From Rhizophagus prolifer (Eukaryota > Glomeromycota > Glomeromycetes > Glomerales > Glomeraceae): 64,000 bases of DNA. The stretch spans positions 1 through 64,000 of the forward strand of contig NQWY01033930.1 in the NCBI GenBank assembly GCA_019425655.1, read 5' to 3'. This document shows positions 15,392 through 25,826 of this stretch, in pieces. The position numbers and the translations under genes are program-made. The notes beneath the pieces were generated by a model, which saw only the letters and a program-made list of their open reading frames with translations, made no database searches and was not told the origin of the DNA. Every line of letters starts with the position of its first letter. Within the stretch, counting starts at the first letter, position 1.

Positions 15392-17098
15392 TTAAGATTT
15401 AGCTTTGCCCCAATATTTCAGTTTTGAGGTATGCCCAATCCCCACATTAAAGCTATTGGTTGGGTCGAGTTTTTGATAGAAGTTCGCTAATGCAGGTTTG
15501 GCAATGTAAAGATGCCCAACATTATGCTCTGCTGGATATTCAGCACGGCGCGCGTCTAACAACTTCCACATTTGATGTTCCATTTCTAACGGGTCATTGC
15601 CCTTTTTAAGAATATAGTCCTGATGGAACACATGGCAAAAGAAATGCCCATAATAGAGCTTATGGAGAATTTTATTTTCCATTTCAGCAGGTAGTTGCTC
15701 TACCCATTCACGATCATTACGACGTAACGCAATATCAAGCGCCACAATATCTTCAACTTCACTACGGTGCGTATCACGATAACGAATTGCCGCCCCTGCA
15801 ATTGCAAAGCGGTGTAAGAATGCCTTTCGTCCTTCCTCTTCACTACATACGAAATAGCTACCTGACTGATGCACTGCAAAATATTCTTTTAAAAACTGCT
15901 CAGTCTGAGCTTTTGAATTATTTTCGACACGTAGCACTAAATGGTGCTCATAACTGTCTCGATATTCGGTCATGCGCTTAGGCAAATGACTCGGTAAAAA
16001 GAAGGTAATCGCCTGTAAAATATGGTCTGTTAAGCCTTTAATTTTAAATCTTTCTAAGAAGCCATCAACTTTATCTTTCATCGCAAAGGCTTTTGGAACA
16101 TTGGCTGTACCAAATTTTTCAATAAATAAGAAGGTGTCTTTTCCGTACTTTTCACCAATCAAATAAGCATCTCGGTGAATATATTCACCTGCAATTGGCA
16201 AACTTGGCAATGAGGTCAATAAATAACGACGAATCGCTGTTAAATCATCGGCATCATTCGTACCAATATAAAAAACATTACTTTCTACTTTTTCATAAGT
16301 ATCAAGACGTACCGCAAACACACAGACTTTACCTGCCGAACCCGATGCCTCAAACAAACGTGACGGGTCTGCATTAAAACGAGCAGGTGTATCTTCATCA
16401 ACTTGAGTCACATCGTGGGCATAACGATGGTCAGATGCCTGTTTTTCACTATCATCTAAAATATCTAAGGGTTGGTATTGCTGTTTCTCTAAACGAGTCA
16501 AAATTTCTTCAGGAGTCGAACCTAAATTCACCCCTAAGTGGTTCACCAGTTCTAACTGTCCAGCAACATTCACCTGAGCATATAACGCCAGCTCAGTATA
16601 TGCAGGACCACGGCGTACCAAAGCACCGCCTGAGTTATTACACACACCACCAAGTACCGATGCCCCAATACAAGATGAACCAATTACAGAATGTGGCTCA
16701 CGGTCATAACCTTTTAAAATTTGCTCTAAATTATCTAAGGTCGCACCCGGTAAACAAATCACTTGCTTACCGTCATGAATAACTTGAATGCCCTTTAAAC
16801 GGCGCGTACTCATGACCAACACAGGACGATCATAGTCATCACCATAAGGTGTTGAACCACCAGTAAGACCAGTATTAGCCGCCTGCATAATTACAATACA
16901 GTCTGCCTCAATCGCAGCTTGGAGCACCTGCCATTGCTCTAGTAAAGTGCCTGGCACCACCACAGCCAGCACTTTCCCCTCACCAAAACGACGACCTTGT
17001 CTGTACTGACGCGTGCTTTGATCATCGGTCAAAACATGCGAACGCCCTACAATATTTTGTAAACGTTCGATCACTGCTTGAGGGGAAAATGTTTGCAT
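15392..17098 (-). CDS. dld: Quinone-dependent D-lactate dehydrogenase
   Basis: This 568-residue peripheral membrane flavoprotein oxidises D-lactate to pyruvate and feeds electrons to quinone. The FAD-binding half carries AANTGLTGGSTPYG and VIGSSCIGASVLGGVCNNSGG, and the C-terminal half has the long membrane-binding region of Dld enzymes. A ribosome-binding site AAGGAAACC precedes the ATG at 17098. It is the last gene of the lactate cluster but is separated from lldD by 451 bp of repeat-containing DNA, so its expression may be partly uncoupled from lldPRD. Confidence 0.92.
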   Translation of the reverse strand: MQTFSPQAVIERLQNIVGRSHVLTDDQSTRQYRQGRRFGEGKVLAVVVPGTLLEQWQVLQAAIEADCIVIMQAANTGLTGGSTPYGDDYDRPVLVMSTRRLKGIQVIHDGKQVICLPGATLDNLEQILKGYDREPHSVIGSSCIGASVLGGVCNNSGGALVRRGPAYTELALYAQVNVAGQLELVNHLGVNLGSTPEEILTRLEKQQYQPLDILDDSEKQASDHRYAHDVTQVDEDTPARFNADPSRLFEASGSAGKVCVFAVRLDTYEKVESNVFYIGTNDADDLTAIRRYLLTSLPSLPIAGEYIHRDAYLIGEKYGKDTFLFIEKFGTANVPKAFAMKDKVDGFLERFKIKGLTDHILQAITFFLPSHLPKRMTEYRDSYEHHLVLRVENNSKAQTEQFLKEYFAVHQSGSYFVCSEEEGRKAFLHRFAIAGAAIRYRDTHRSEVEDIVALDIALRRNDREWVEQLPAEMENKILHKLYYGHFFCHVFHQDYILKKGNDPLEMEHQMWKLLDARRAEYPAEHNVGHLYIAKPALANFYQKLDPTNSFNVGIGHTSKLKYWGKAKS

Positions 17099-17549
17099 GA
17101 TGGTTTCCTTTTGGTCATCCCTACCACATAGTTTTTTAAAAATCAGAAAAGCTCAAGGGAGTTTTTCCATTTAGAACTAATATTTAAAGTAGCTAATTCC
17201 ATTACTTTTGTTTTGGCAAAAGTAATCAAAACCATTGTCACTTACAGAACCTATTCGCTGTATCCATTTTTCAATTTACATTGCAAAAACAAAACTTTGC
17301 TCATACCACGCAGGCTGTAAGTGACGCTTAGCACTAGCAGCTAATCTCTAGGTGTTAGATTTAATTCAAATTGGCTACGCGTTGGCGGCAGGGATGCCGC
17401 CGTTTCGATGCGGTAGCAAGGACGTACCGTCATCGAAACAAAGGTTTTTGGTTACTTTTTTAAAAAAGTAACGTCAATTAGCTACTTACATTGAACTTTT
17501 CCCGATAAGGCTCCGTCGTGCCAATATCATCAAAGTTAATACGAAAATA
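17099..17549. repeat. lldD-dld spacer with a compound palindromic repeat
   Basis: No gene is seen in this 451-bp gap. It is packed with inverted repeats: ATTACTTTTG/CAAAAGTAAT (17201-17226); GTCACTTACAG (17237-17247) with CTGTAAGTGAC (17315-17325); GGCGGCA-GGGA-TGCCGCC (17384-17401); GTTTCGATG (17402-17410) with CATCGAAAC (17431-17439); and a perfect 22-bp palindrome starting GTTACTTTTTT at 17451-17472. The right edge holds AATTAGCTACTT and CGATAAGGCTCCGTCGTGC, which recur at 47148-47194. It is part of a dispersed repeat family of this genome. Confidence 0.65.
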
Positions 17550-18695
17550 TTAGAACTTCATCGCCTGTACTAAACAATCCGCATTAATATCCGAAATCGA
17601 CTTAGCACCTGTCAGCGTCATCGCAACACGCATTTCCTTATCAATCAAATCAAGCAAGTTCGACACCCCTTGCCCACCTGCTGCGGCCAAGGCATACACA
17701 AAGGCACGGCCAAGTAACACTGTATCGGCACCGAGCGCCAACATACGCACCACGTCTAAACCATTACGAATACCAGAGTCAGCCAAAATTGCTAAATCAC
17801 CTTTCACCGCATCAGCAATTGCAGGCAATGCACGAGCAGACGACATCACGCCATCTAACTGACGACCGCCATGATTCGACACCACAATCCCGTCAGCACC
17901 AAAACGCACAGCATCTTTGGCATCTTCAGGATCTAAAATACCCTTAATCACCATTGGGCCATCCCAAAACTCACGAATCCACTCAAGGTCTTTCCATGAA
18001 ATAGATGGGTCGAAGTTCGAGCCTAACCAGCCGATATAGTCTTCAAGCCCAGTCGGTTTGCCTAAATATTTAGAGATATTACCCAAGTCGTGCGGACGGC
18101 CCATTAAGCCAACATTCCATGACCAGTGCGGATGAAACATCGACTGCATATAACGACGCATTGCGGCATTTGGCCCACTCATACCCGAATGTGCATCACG
18201 ATAACGTGCACCCGGTACAGGCATATCTACAGTAAACACCAGTGTTGAACAGCCTGCCGCTTTTGCACGTTCCAAAGCATTACGCATAAAACCACGGTCA
18301 CGTAATACATAAAGCTGGAACCACATCGGGCGGTTAATCGCAGGTGCAACTTCTTCAATCGGACAGACAGAAACCGTTGAAAGCGTAAATGGAATACCCT
18401 TTTTGTCGGCTGCCATTGCGGCTTGAACTTCACCACGGCGCGCATACATGCCTGTTAAACCAACTGGTGCCAATGCAACCGGCATCGACAAGGTTTCGTT
18501 AAACAGTTTTGTCTCTAAACTTAACGCTGACATGTCATTGAGCACACGTTGACGCAATGCAATTTCTGACAAATCTTGTACGTTACGCTTTAAGGTATAT
18601 TCCGAATACGCTCCACCATCAATGTAATGAAATAAAAACGGGGGTAAGCGACGTTGTGCCGCAGCACGATAATCATTGCCAGAAGAAATAATCAT
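17550..18695 (-). CDS. lldD: L-lactate dehydrogenase, FMN-dependent
   Basis: This 381-residue member of the 2-hydroxy-acid oxidase family converts L-lactate to pyruvate at the inner membrane and reduces the quinone pool. Visible family motifs are [17 protein letters not shown] at the front, the FMN-phosphate and catalytic His region [11 protein letters not shown] (His-Gly-Gly-Arg) and [19 protein letters not shown]. Its start overlaps the lldR stop by 4 bp (ATGA), showing one operon with lldR and lldP. Confidence 0.94.
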   Translation of the reverse strand: MIISSGNDYRAAAQRRLPPFLFHYIDGGAYSEYTLKRNVQDLSEIALRQRVLNDMSALSLETKLFNETLSMPVALAPVGLTGMYARRGEVQAAMAADKKGIPFTLSTVSVCPIEEVAPAINRPMWFQLYVLRDRGFMRNALERAKAAGCSTLVFTVDMPVPGARYRDAHSGMSGPNAAMRRYMQSMFHPHWSWNVGLMGRPHDLGNISKYLGKPTGLEDYIGWLGSNFDPSISWKDLEWIREFWDGPMVIKGILDPEDAKDAVRFGADGIVVSNHGGRQLDGVMSSARALPAIADAVKGDLAILADSGIRNGLDVVRMLALGADTVLLGRAFVYALAAAGGQGVSNLLDLIDKEMRVAMTLTGAKSISDINADCLVQAMKF

Positions 18696-19444
18696 TTTGA
18701 ATCAACTCTATTTAAACGATTTGCACGTTTCTGGCGAGCTTCATCTTCATCCAGAGAACGCACATGATTAATCACAAATTCAATATGACCGCAGACAGCT
18801 TGGCGTGCGGCCTCGGGATCTTTACGATCAATAGCATCCATTACCTGAAAATGCTGCTCGCTCAGCAAGTCACCATTTACGGGGTCGTTATAAACTTTTT
18901 TACGTCCTAGCAAGACGTTGTATTGCAGCAAATCAAACAAGCTGCGCATCATTTGAATCAGCACCACATTGTGAGATGCTTCAGCAATTGCCAAGTGGAA
19001 CTCAGCATCGGCCACCGCAGCCTGTGCTGAGTCACCTGCATTTTGATGGCGACTAATTTCATTAAAATAATGACGGATTTTGGCGCGATCTTCAGGCGTT
19101 GAGCGCAATGCGGCATACCAAGCAGTGCCGCCCTCAAGTAATAACCGCGCCTCTTGTACATCAAAACGGTACAGCGGATCTTCTTCAATCAGGTTACTAA
19201 TTGGGTTCACAATGAGTTGTTGTGGCCACTGTTCAGGTAACTGCTGAATATAAGTCCCATCGCCACGGCGGCTACTGAGCACACCTTGACTATTAAGCTG
19301 CTGAATCGCTTCACGCAAAGACGGACGAGAAACCCCTAAACTTGTTGCAAGCTGGCGTTCGGCAGGCAAACGGTCACCTTTTTTCATGTGACGTTCTTCA
19401 ATTAATGCCTGCAATTTCATGACCACTTGATCGGAGATTCTCAT
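18692..19444 (-). CDS. lldR: GntR-family lactate-responsive regulator
   Basis: This 250-residue regulator controls the lld operon in response to lactate. The N-terminal winged helix is clear ([42 protein letters not shown], about 22-63), followed by an FCD domain ([24 protein letters not shown]). It lies between lldP and lldD, overlapping lldD by 4 bp. Two AATTGGT...ACCAATT operators lie upstream of lldP at 21108-21124 and 21213-21229, matching LldR-type sites known from enterobacteria. Confidence 0.92.
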   Translation of the reverse strand: MRISDQVVMKLQALIEERHMKKGDRLPAERQLATSLGVSRPSLREAIQQLNSQGVLSSRRGDGTYIQQLPEQWPQQLIVNPISNLIEEDPLYRFDVQEARLLLEGGTAWYAALRSTPEDRAKIRHYFNEISRHQNAGDSAQAAVADAEFHLAIAEASHNVVLIQMMRSLFDLLQYNVLLGRKKVYNDPVNGDLLSEQHFQVMDAIDRKDPEAARQAVCGHIEFVINHVRSLDEDEARQKRANRLNRVDSK

Positions 19445-19463
19445 CGCGTTTCCTTCACTGGAG

Positions 19464-21050
19464 TTATGGAATCATCCACGGAACCAGATAAGCCTGAACC
19501 GTAATAATGATGCCAACAAAGACAGTGAATATGATGCTATGTTTTACCGTGAAACGGAACAAGTCAGACTCTTTTCCAACTAAGCCTACCGCTGCACAGG
19601 CAATCGCAATCGACTGTGGAGAAATCATCTTACCTGTCACGCCACCACTGGTATTCGCAGCAACCAATAACACTTCTGGAATACCAATTTGCTGCGCTGT
19701 AGTCGCCTGTAATGCCGAAAACAAAGCGTTTGAAGAGGTATCTGAACCCGTAAGGAACACACCAAGCCAGCCCAAAAATGGCGAGAAGAAAGTAAACGCA
19801 TGTCCTGTATGTTAGTTCGCAATAAAAGCAAACGCCAACACCATACCAATCGAGTAAATCGGTGTTTTCAACTCATTGAGTGTTTCACCAAAAGTCGTTA
19901 CTGCCTCACTTGCTTTCATTTTTAAGAAAATAGCGGTGATGATTGCAGCAATAAAAATAGCGGTACCTGTTGCAGAGAACCAGTCAAACTTATAAATCGC
20001 TTCGTATGGCTTCATCTCTGCCACAATTGGCGGCATTTTCTCGACCAATTTATGCAAATACGGCACTTCAAGTTTAAAAATCCAGTGCTCAAGAGCACCA
20101 TCTTTTGCAAATAATGCTTTAAATGGCTTAATGCTCCAGATCGTCACCATGACTGTTAAAATAGCAAATGGAGACCACGCCTTAGCAATTTTCCCAATGC
20201 TATAACGTTGAACCGTAGTAGGTTGCTGAGTCAAGGTTTGACCAGCTTCAGGCTCAAAACGGAAAATATGTTTTGGTTTCCAGAAACGGAACAACACAGT
20301 CAAGCTGACCAATGACGCAATTGCAGCGGTAATGTCTGGTAACTCAGGACCAATGAAGTTAGATGTAAGATATTGGGCTATAGCAAACGAACCACCACCA
20401 ACGACTACCGCAGGCCAAGTTTCTTTAACACCACGCCAGCCATCCATAATTGCCATAATCCAGAACAGCACAATTAGCGTTAAGAATGGCAACTGACGAC
20501 CTACCATCTGGCTAATTTCCATAGTGTCTACGCCTGACACCTGCCCTGCCACAATAATGGGAATACCCATTGCACCAAATGCCACTGGCGCTGTATTTAC
20601 AATCAAACATAAACCAGCTGCGTAAAGTGGCTTAAAGCCTAAACCAACAAGGAGTGCAGCAGTAATTGCGACAGGAGCACCGAAACCAGCAGCACCTTCA
20701 AGGAAAGTACCAAATGCAAAACCAACCAATAACATTTGCAGACGTTGGTCTTCGGTAATTGACAAAATGCTTGAACGAATAACCTCAAACTGGCCTGTTT
20801 TTACTGAAATTTTGTATAGAAAAACTGCCCCAATAATGATCCATGAAATTGGTTGACCCGGCATTTGATAGAAAAAGAGCGCAATCAATAGTGCAATAAT
20901 GACTGTGCCTGTACCCGCGATACTGCCTTTTAAACGAAAAACAGCCAATGCCAAAAAGAAGAAAATAATCGGGATTAATGCAACCGCACTGGACAGCCAA
21001 ATATTATTTAAAGGGTCATAAAGTTGTTGCCACATATTGAGCATTGTCAT
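19464..21050 (-). pseudogene. lldP: L-lactate permease, interrupted by an in-frame stop at a short deletion
   Basis: LldP imports L-lactate through the inner membrane with about twelve to fourteen helices. The first part is normal for 412 codons (about 21050-19815) and ends ...LAFAFIAN followed by TAA at 19812-19814. The same frame continues without break through [27 protein letters not shown] to a normal C-terminus ([10 protein letters not shown], stop near 19464). Known LldP proteins have about 13 residues (YSGLS...ALALA) between FIAN and HTG, missing here. The loss is a multiple of three bases, yet creates TAA at its joint. The true start may be the ATG at 21044, better spaced from AAGGAG. 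Lactate uptake is probably impaired, unless the stop is a sequence error or another permease exists. Confidence 0.85.
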
Positions 21051-21107
21051 CTCCTTGAAATGCCGAGGCGAAATTTTTTGTACCTTAAAAGTTTAAACAT
21101 TTAGCAC

Positions 21108-21229
21108 AATTGGTATTACCAATTTAAATTTAAGTGCAAATATTGTTCCTCAAACCACAGATCGCATCATAAACACAGATATTGGCAAGATCAATAATTA
21201 AATTAACATCCTAATTGGTATGACCAATA
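21108..21229 (-). promoter_or_regulatory. lldP promoter flanked by two LldR operators
   Basis: Operator-like AATTGGTATTACCAATT lies at 21108-21124 (perfect) and AATTGGTATGACCAATA at 21213-21229 (one end mismatch). Between them on the - strand are -35 TTGATC (21189-21194), a 17-bp spacer and -10 TATGAT (21166-21171). One site sits just upstream of the -35 and the other roughly 40 bases past the start, an arrangement that suits repression by looping. Confidence 0.7.
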
Positions 21230-21425
21230 CAACTAAGAAAAATAAAGCTATTTCTAATTTATAAATTTATTTATTAGACTAAAGTCGTAAAAATCTTTCT
21301 TATAAATTTAGATATGAATTACCGAAATGAAGTGAAAAATTTGAATATAAAAACTATAAACATACCTGTTTCATGATCTATGTATAATGTGCACACAACT
21401 CAAACCACATGTATTGAATTGAATA

Positions 21426-22796
21426 ATGACTACTTTAACGTGTTTTAAAGCTTATGATATCCGAGGCAAACTCGGCACCGAATTGAATGAAGAAATCGCC
21501 TATAAAATTGGCCGCGCATACGGACAAATCTATAAACCAAAGACCGTGGTTGTAGGTTGTGATATTCGTCTAAGCAGTGATGGTTTAAAACAAGCGACTA
21601 TCCGCGGTTTAAACGATGCGGGTGTCAATGTTCTTGATTTAGGTATGACAGGTACTGAAGAAGTTTACTTCGCCGCTTTCCATTTAGATGTGCAAGGAGG
21701 TATCGAAGTTACTGCGAGCCATAACCCAATGGACTATAACGGCATGAAATTGGTTCGAGAAAATGCTCGTCCAATTAGCGCAGATACCGGTTTAAAAGAA
21801 ATTCAGGCTTTAGCAGAAACCAATAACTTTGAAGAAGTTAGCCAAAAAGGTACAACTCAAAGTTATAACATTTTGCCTGAGTTCGTTGATCACCTAATCA
21901 CCTATATTGAACCAGCAAAAATCCGCCCACTTAAGTTAGTGGTAAACGCGGGTAATGGTGCAGCTGGTCACGTGATTGATGCCATTGAAGAAAAATTTAA
22001 AGCGCTTAACATACCCGTTGAATTTATTAAAATTCACCATGAGGCAGATGGTACTTTCCCAAATGGGATTCCTAACCCAATTTTAATTGAAAACCGTGAC
22101 AGTACTCGAAATGCTGTTCTTGAGCATAAAGCGGATATGGGAATTGCTTGGGACGGCGACTTTGACCGCTGTTTCTTGTTCGATGAAAAAGGTCAATTCA
22201 TTGAAGGCTACTATATTGTTGGTCTACTGGCTCAAGCTTTCTTGATTAAACAATCAGGCGAGAAAATTGTGCATGACCCACGTTTAGTGTGGAACACATT
22301 TGATATCGTAGATGAGTACAAAGGTGTTGCTGTACAGTCAAAATCTGGTCACGCGTTCATTAAAGACGTTATGCGTGAACACAATGCGGTATATGGCGGT
22401 GAAATGAGTGCCCATCACTATTTCCGTGACTTTGCTTACTGTGATAGCGGTATGATTCCGTGGTTACTTACTGTTGCTCTACTTTCTGAAACAGGACAAT
22501 CACTTTCAACACTCGTTGAAAATATGATTACCAAATTTCCTTGTAGTGGTGAAATCAACTTTAAAGTAGCTGATACACAAATCACTATTCAAAAGATTTT
22601 TGATTTCTATGCTGCTCAAAACCCGGAAATTGATCGTACCGATGGTGTAAGCCTCGACTTTGGTGCATGGCGTTTTAATGTCCGGGCTTCAAACACCGAG
22701 CCTTTACTACGCCTCAACATTGAAAGCCGTGCAGACCGTCAAGCTCAGCCAATGCAGCATTATATAGATGAATTGACTGGATTAATTCAGTCTTAA
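21426..22796 (+). CDS. pgm: Phosphoglucomutase/phosphomannomutase
   Basis: This enzyme interconverts hexose 1- and 6-phosphates, supplying glucose-1-phosphate for GalU and capsule sugar nucleotides. Its 456 residues have the four-domain alpha-D-phosphohexomutase layout: the phosphoserine loop in [14 protein letters not shown], the metal site in WDGDFDRCF (DGDxDR), the sugar loop [10 protein letters not shown] and the phosphate-binding loop [12 protein letters not shown]. It is the conserved right-hand edge gene of the A. baumannii K locus, divergent from lldP and convergent with pgt1. A TATAAT -10-like element lies at 21383-21388, but there is no good Shine-Dalgarno sequence before the ATG. 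Confidence 0.92.
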   Translation: MTTLTCFKAYDIRGKLGTELNEEIAYKIGRAYGQIYKPKTVVVGCDIRLSSDGLKQATIRGLNDAGVNVLDLGMTGTEEVYFAAFHLDVQGGIEVTASHNPMDYNGMKLVRENARPISADTGLKEIQALAETNNFEEVSQKGTTQSYNILPEFVDHLITYIEPAKIRPLKLVVNAGNGAAGHVIDAIEEKFKALNIPVEFIKIHHEADGTFPNGIPNPILIENRDSTRNAVLEHKADMGIAWDGDFDRCFLFDEKGQFIEGYYIVGLLAQAFLIKQSGEKIVHDPRLVWNTFDIVDEYKGVAVQSKSGHAFIKDVMREHNAVYGGEMSAHHYFRDFAYCDSGMIPWLLTVALLSETGQSLSTLVENMITKFPCSGEINFKVADTQITIQKIFDFYAAQNPEIDRTDGVSLDFGAWRFNVRASNTEPLLRLNIESRADRQAQPMQHYIDELTGLIQS

Positions 22797-22809
22797 TAGA
22801 GCTCATCTC

Positions 22810-22843
22810 AAAGAGATGGAACATTATTGTTCCATCTCTTTTT
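22810..22843. terminator. Terminator shared by convergent pgm and pgt1
   Basis: AAAGAGATGGAAC pairs perfectly with GTTCCATCTCTTT around ATTATT, and T-rich sequence follows. The pgt1 stop codon (22824) lies in the loop and the right arm is pgt1 coding sequence, so the hairpin is fused to the gene end. Confidence 0.85.
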
Positions 22844-24665
22844 GGCTATTCTGCATAATTTTATAAGTATGATTATGTCCATCTAATACATCCTTATTTA
22901 GATTTTCATAACCTTTCAACAGCGCTTTTTTATCAAAATTACACGTTTGATTTTCATTAATAAATTTTTGGTGAATGGCACTAAAACAACTCGATACATC
23001 ATCAACAAATTGATAGTAATCAGACAAAGGCAACCCTGCCAACTTTAATAGTTTTGGAGCAACGAAACTTGCAGAAATATAAGGCTGCTTCAACGGCTTC
23101 TTATCTAATTTATAATTGCTCCACACAACAAACGGGGTCTGGTAATTTTTTAAGTTAGTTCGTTCAGGATCATCTTTAAAAAAGCCATAACTCTCATAAA
23201 CTTCTTGTAGATTCGGCAAATGATCGCCAAAAGCCACTAAAATTGTTGGTCGATCTACTGTCTTTAAATATTCAGCGAGCTCTTCTAGCTTTTGGTTAGC
23301 ACGTGCAGTTCCAGCAGTATAAGTACTTAATTTTTGCTTTTCATTTTCAGACAGCTCTTTGTTAAATTTATAATTTTGCTTACCAAAACGATCATCATTA
23401 TACATTGGGTGATTTTCAACAGTAATCGCATAAATAAACTTTGGCTGTTGCTCACTCTCTTCTAAAGTAGACTTAATCGAATCAAAAATAAGATCATCTG
23501 TAGCCCATCCACCCAAGTTAAAAACTGTAGATCGATCTTTTTGGGCAATCATATTTTCAAGTGATATAAATTTATCGAAGCCTAAATCTGGATATACCTT
23601 ATTCCGATTATAGTAATATCCATAGTTATTATGCATTGCAATCGTTTGGTAACCAATTGAGTTTAAATAATAAGGCAGAGCATAAATTGGCTTTTTCAAC
23701 TTGGAGACATATAACAACTCATTTGGGAAAAAAGTTGTGTTGAGGCTCGTAAGTACTTCAAACTCGACATTTGCAGTACCCCCTCCAAAAGAAGGAGACA
23801 ATAAATTAGACACTTGATTTTGATGAACAAAAGATAGTAAGTCTTTTGATAAACCACTATCTAAATGGTGAGAATCCCAAAAAGATTCTTCCATCACAAT
23901 AACAATGTTCGGATATTCCTTCTCATTGTCTTCTAAAGATTGAACAGAATGATGTTGTTGCAAAATCTGCTGTATATCTTGCTCAGATACTTTACGGTTA
24001 GGTAATAATACACTCGTTACATTATCCAATACTTTAGAAACATAAAAAGTCACAAAACCATAATCTTGAATTTTCCGATAGTCTCCGATCCAGTCATTTC
24101 TCGTATTTGGAAATTCCTGTAAGCTTGCACAAATCATAGGTTTATTTTCTGAAAAACACGCTCCCGTAGGATTTTTAATAAAATTTAAGTAAATTAAGCC
24201 ACTACCCAGCAATCCAAAAATAACAATATTGGGAACATAGGTATGAAAAGTAGCTTTACTCTCTTTACGTATGGCAATCAGGAGTACAATAAGAAAGAAA
24301 ATAATGAGAGAAAAAAAGATAAGTTGTAAGTGCCAAGGCGTTGCTTTGATCGCCTCAGGAAGTAAAAAAATATCTTCAGGGCTTAAATTACTAAATAAAT
24401 ATTGTTGCTTCTTTTTATTAATAAAATTTAAAAATATAACGAATAATTGGCTTAAAAAAAGAGCTGTATACTTTCGGCCAACTACAATAAAAAATAGTTG
24501 AATTACTGCATAGTTAAAGAGAATTGAAAAAATAGCTTTTTCAGAAATCAAATAGCTATAAAACTTATCCCATGTCAGGTTCATATCCCATGCAACGTAT
24601 ACACCTACGCAGGTGGATAAAAAGGCAATAAAGATAAATAACAGTTGTTGGCGTAGAAAAACCAT
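22824..24665 (-). CDS. pgt1: Sulfatase-fold phosphoglycerol transferase-like membrane protein
   Basis: The 613-residue inner-membrane protein has about five N-terminal helices (within 1-170) and a large periplasmic domain of the alkaline phosphatase/sulfatase superfamily, like LtaS and OpgB. Motifs seen are VIVMEESFWDSHH (metal-site start), SPSFGGGTANVEFEVLTSLNT with the Thr nucleophile region, and ILVAFGDHLPNL (late metal Asp-His). K loci of A. baumannii often carry this gene, called pgt1, between gne1 and pgm. By analogy it would transfer a phosphoglycerol-like group to a glycan, but its substrate is unproven. Its 3' end forms the shared terminator. Confidence 0.85.
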   Translation of the reverse strand: MVFLRQQLLFIFIAFLSTCVGVYVAWDMNLTWDKFYSYLISEKAIFSILFNYAVIQLFFIVVGRKYTALFLSQLFVIFLNFINKKKQQYLFSNLSPEDIFLLPEAIKATPWHLQLIFFSLIIFFLIVLLIAIRKESKATFHTYVPNIVIFGLLGSGLIYLNFIKNPTGACFSENKPMICASLQEFPNTRNDWIGDYRKIQDYGFVTFYVSKVLDNVTSVLLPNRKVSEQDIQQILQQHHSVQSLEDNEKEYPNIVIVMEESFWDSHHLDSGLSKDLLSFVHQNQVSNLLSPSFGGGTANVEFEVLTSLNTTFFPNELLYVSKLKKPIYALPYYLNSIGYQTIAMHNNYGYYYNRNKVYPDLGFDKFISLENMIAQKDRSTVFNLGGWATDDLIFDSIKSTLEESEQQPKFIYAITVENHPMYNDDRFGKQNYKFNKELSENEKQKLSTYTAGTARANQKLEELAEYLKTVDRPTILVAFGDHLPNLQEVYESYGFFKDDPERTNLKNYQTPFVVWSNYKLDKKPLKQPYISASFVAPKLLKLAGLPLSDYYQFVDDVSSCFSAIHQKFINENQTCNFDKKALLKGYENLNKDVLDGHNHTYKIMQNSQKEMEQ

Positions 24666-24806
24666 AACGACAAAAAAGAGGCTAACAGGAGATTGTAGCG
24701 AATACTAGCATGAAAGTAGTCAGTACAACTGTAGCCTCTTTTTTAGAAAAGAGTTTTATCTCAATTCAATAAAGATAGGTAACTGATATTTAGAAAAATT
24801 AAATAA

Positions 24807-25826
24807 TCAATTTTTATACCCTGTCGGATTTTGTTTTTGCCAATTCCAACTATCTTTTAACATATCTTCTAAGCCGTATTGTGGTTTCCAACCCAGCTCA
24901 GCAACGGCACGAGCATTATCTGCAAAAGAAGTAGCTACATCACCCGCTCGACGTGGTGAAAATTCAAAAGCTACAGCTACCTCATTAACCTGTTCAAAGG
25001 TATTTTTAACCTGTAATACCGACGAACCATTACCCGTGCCAATATTCCATGCACGGCAACCTTGTGCTTTTAAACGGTTATTGAGAGCGCATAAATGTGC
25101 ATTCGCTAAGTCAACAACATGGATATAATCACGTACGCCTGTTCCATCTACAGTGTCATAGTCATTGCCATAAATAGAAAGTTTTTCACGGCGACCAACA
25201 GCAACTTGCGTAACGTAAGGCATTAAATTATTTGGAATACCTTGTGGATCTTCGCCAATACGTCCACTTTTATGTGCACCTACTGGGTTAAAATAACGAA
25301 GTAAAGCAATCGACCATTTAGAATTAGAAACAGATAATTTTTGTAATAATTGCTCAACAATCAATTTAGTATAACCATAATTATTACTTGGCATACCTGT
25401 TGGCATTTCTTCATTTAAAGGAGACGTATTCGCTTCATCATATACTGTTGCAGATGAGCTAAACACAAGTGTATAGACTCCTGCTTTCTCCATTGACTTA
25501 ACTAGTTGAATACTACCTGCAATATTATTATCAAAATAAATAAGGGGTTTTTCCTGGCTTTCACCAACCGCTTTTAGACCTGCAAAATGGATCACTGCAT
25601 CGATTGTATGATTTTGAAATACCTGATCAAGCTCATCTGCATTACGGATATCGCCCTCTACAAAAGTTAAACTTTTTTGAGTGAGTTCTTGAACTCTATT
25701 TAACGACTCTTCTGAACTATTTGAAAGATTATCAAAAACAATAACTTCATGACCAGCATTCAAAAGCTCTACGCAAGTATGTGAACCAATATATCCTGCA
25801 CCACCAGTAACTAGAATTTTAGCCAT
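24807..25826 (-). CDS. gne1: UDP-glucose/UDP-GlcNAc 4-epimerase
   Basis: This 339-residue extended SDR epimerase interconverts UDP-Glc/UDP-Gal and/or UDP-GlcNAc/UDP-GalNAc. NAD is bound by [15 protein letters not shown], and the active site shows [10 protein letters not shown] (Ser) and [12 protein letters not shown] (YxxxK). It starts inside the end of gpi (8-bp overlap) in the operon galU-ugd-gpi-gne1, the conserved sugar-precursor module at this end of the A. baumannii K locus. The product would supply GalNAc or Gal for the capsule and for protein glycosylation. Confidence 0.92.
   Translation of the reverse strand: MAKILVTGGAGYIGSHTCVELLNAGHEVIVFDNLSNSSEESLNRVQELTQKSLTFVEGDIRNADELDQVFQNHTIDAVIHFAGLKAVGESQEKPLIYFDNNIAGSIQLVKSMEKAGVYTLVFSSSATVYDEANTSPLNEEMPTGMPSNNYGYTKLIVEQLLQKLSVSNSKWSIALLRYFNPVGAHKSGRIGEDPQGIPNNLMPYVTQVAVGRREKLSIYGNDYDTVDGTGVRDYIHVVDLANAHLCALNNRLKAQGCRAWNIGTGNGSSVLQVKNTFEQVNEVAVAFEFSPRRAGDVATSFADNARAVAELGWKPQYGLEDMLKDSWNWQKQNPTGYKN

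Noticed and set aside
17403-17425. JUMPstart/ops-like element (CGGTAGC)
   Set aside because: The heptamer resembles ops but lies within an inverted repeat between lactate genes, not upstream of a polysaccharide operon. No ops element was found at the wza-gna junction.
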